Shown here piece by piece: positions 6,969 to 7,128 of a stretch of 7,128 nt of DNA. Under the pieces are notes generated by a model. The model made no database searches, was not told the DNA's origin, and worked only from the letters and a program-made list of their open reading frames with translations. Every line of letters starts with the position of its first letter. The first letter of the stretch is position 1. Position numbers and translations under genes: made by a program. The DNA comes from Nitrospinaceae bacterium. Lineage in GTDB: Bacteria > Nitrospinota > Nitrospinia > Nitrospinales > VA-1. Location of the stretch: the NCBI GenBank assembly GCA_029937655.1, contig JAPYPK010000069.1, forward strand, positions 1 to 7,128, written 5' to 3'.

Positions 6969-7050
6969 ATAAATATTTAGAGAAATATTTTTTCTCAACA
7001 TTCCCACTAAAACCATACACCTTCATGAACAATTGATTACTACATTTCAT
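6967..7050 (-). CDS. Possible small leader ORF upstream of the cupin
   Basis: An ATG at 7050 (- strand) opens 27 codons, starting MKCSNQLFMK and ending EKKYFSKYL, with a second in-frame ATG at 7026 giving a 19-residue version. The stop overlaps the cupin Shine-Dalgarno and is in frame with the cupin, so a stop-codon readthrough would give an extended cupin. Neither ATG has a Shine-Dalgarno, but a TATATAAAT stretch (7053-7061) just upstream resembles a -10 element and could give a nearly leaderless message. It has one Cys and many Lys and aromatics. It may be a regulatory leader peptide, a small peptide product, or chance; I do not recognise it. Confidence 0.2.
   Translation of the reverse strand: MKCSNQLFMKVYGFSGNVEKKYFSKYL
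6971..6996. repeat. AT-rich inverted/direct repeat in the cupin leader
   Basis: The self-complementary octamer AAATATTT occurs at 6971-6978 and again at 6983-6990, separated by AGAG, so it is both a direct and an inverted repeat. A competing 6-bp hairpin GAGAAA/TTTCTC (6980-6985 with 6991-6996) overlaps the second copy. It begins 16 bp upstream of the cupin ATG and just before the Shine-Dalgarno in the - direction. It could be an operator for a dimeric regulator or a leader RNA switch; all-A/T octamers are also common by chance. Confidence 0.35.
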
Positions 7051-7128
7051 AGATTTATATAAATACTAACATAGAACATTACATCATCCAATGAGTTTGG
7101 ATTCCTAGTAAGACGTTAAAAGCAGGGG

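Noticed and set aside
6955..7128. RiPP precursor peptide partner for the radical SAM protein
   Set aside because: The only small frame here (7050-6967) has no leader/core pattern, no Shine-Dalgarno and just one Cys; nothing else supports a peptide-modifying role.

Overview
The window carries the end of a heavy-metal RND efflux operon on the + strand. Facing it on the - strand is a two-gene cluster of a cupin and a cobalamin-binding-type radical SAM enzyme. The two units converge on a gap of about 450 bp with no confident gene. The RND pump with its periplasmic adaptor implies a Gram-negative bacterium. Base composition looks moderately AT-rich. No rRNA, tRNA or lineage marker is present, so I do not place it further.

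Left part (1-4368): a 5'-truncated CzcB-type membrane-fusion protein is followed 13 bp later by a full-length CzcA-type transporter of 1052 residues. The transporter's TM4 residues D402, D408 and E415 fall at the same numbers as the proton-relay residues known from Cupriavidus CzcA. The positions matching the CusA methionine ladder hold other residues. Together this points to divalent-cation export (Zn/Co/Cd/Ni type) rather than Cu(I)/Ag(I). A TolC-like outer-membrane partner is not in view and probably lies upstream.

Middle (4369-4822): gene-free convergent region. It holds an AT-rich hairpin at the transporter stop codon, a 10-bp palindrome, a strong compound hairpin at 4550-4596 with a competing pairing, and short open frames that look somewhat protein-like but have no convincing start.

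Right part (4823-6954, - strand): a 105-residue single-domain cupin is read first. A 585-residue protein follows after 56 bp, with a split B12-binding-type Rossmann domain and a radical SAM core. Its cluster motif is CX4CX2C, one residue longer than the usual CX3CX2C. They probably form an operon of unknown pathway. The last 174 bp form the cupin leader, with a good Shine-Dalgarno, an AT-rich inverted repeat and a possible 27-residue leader ORF whose stop overlaps the Shine-Dalgarno.

I found no mobile element, CRISPR array or RNA gene. The radical SAM/cupin pair is the part least explained by known systems. I cannot show from sequence alone that it is a new pathway.
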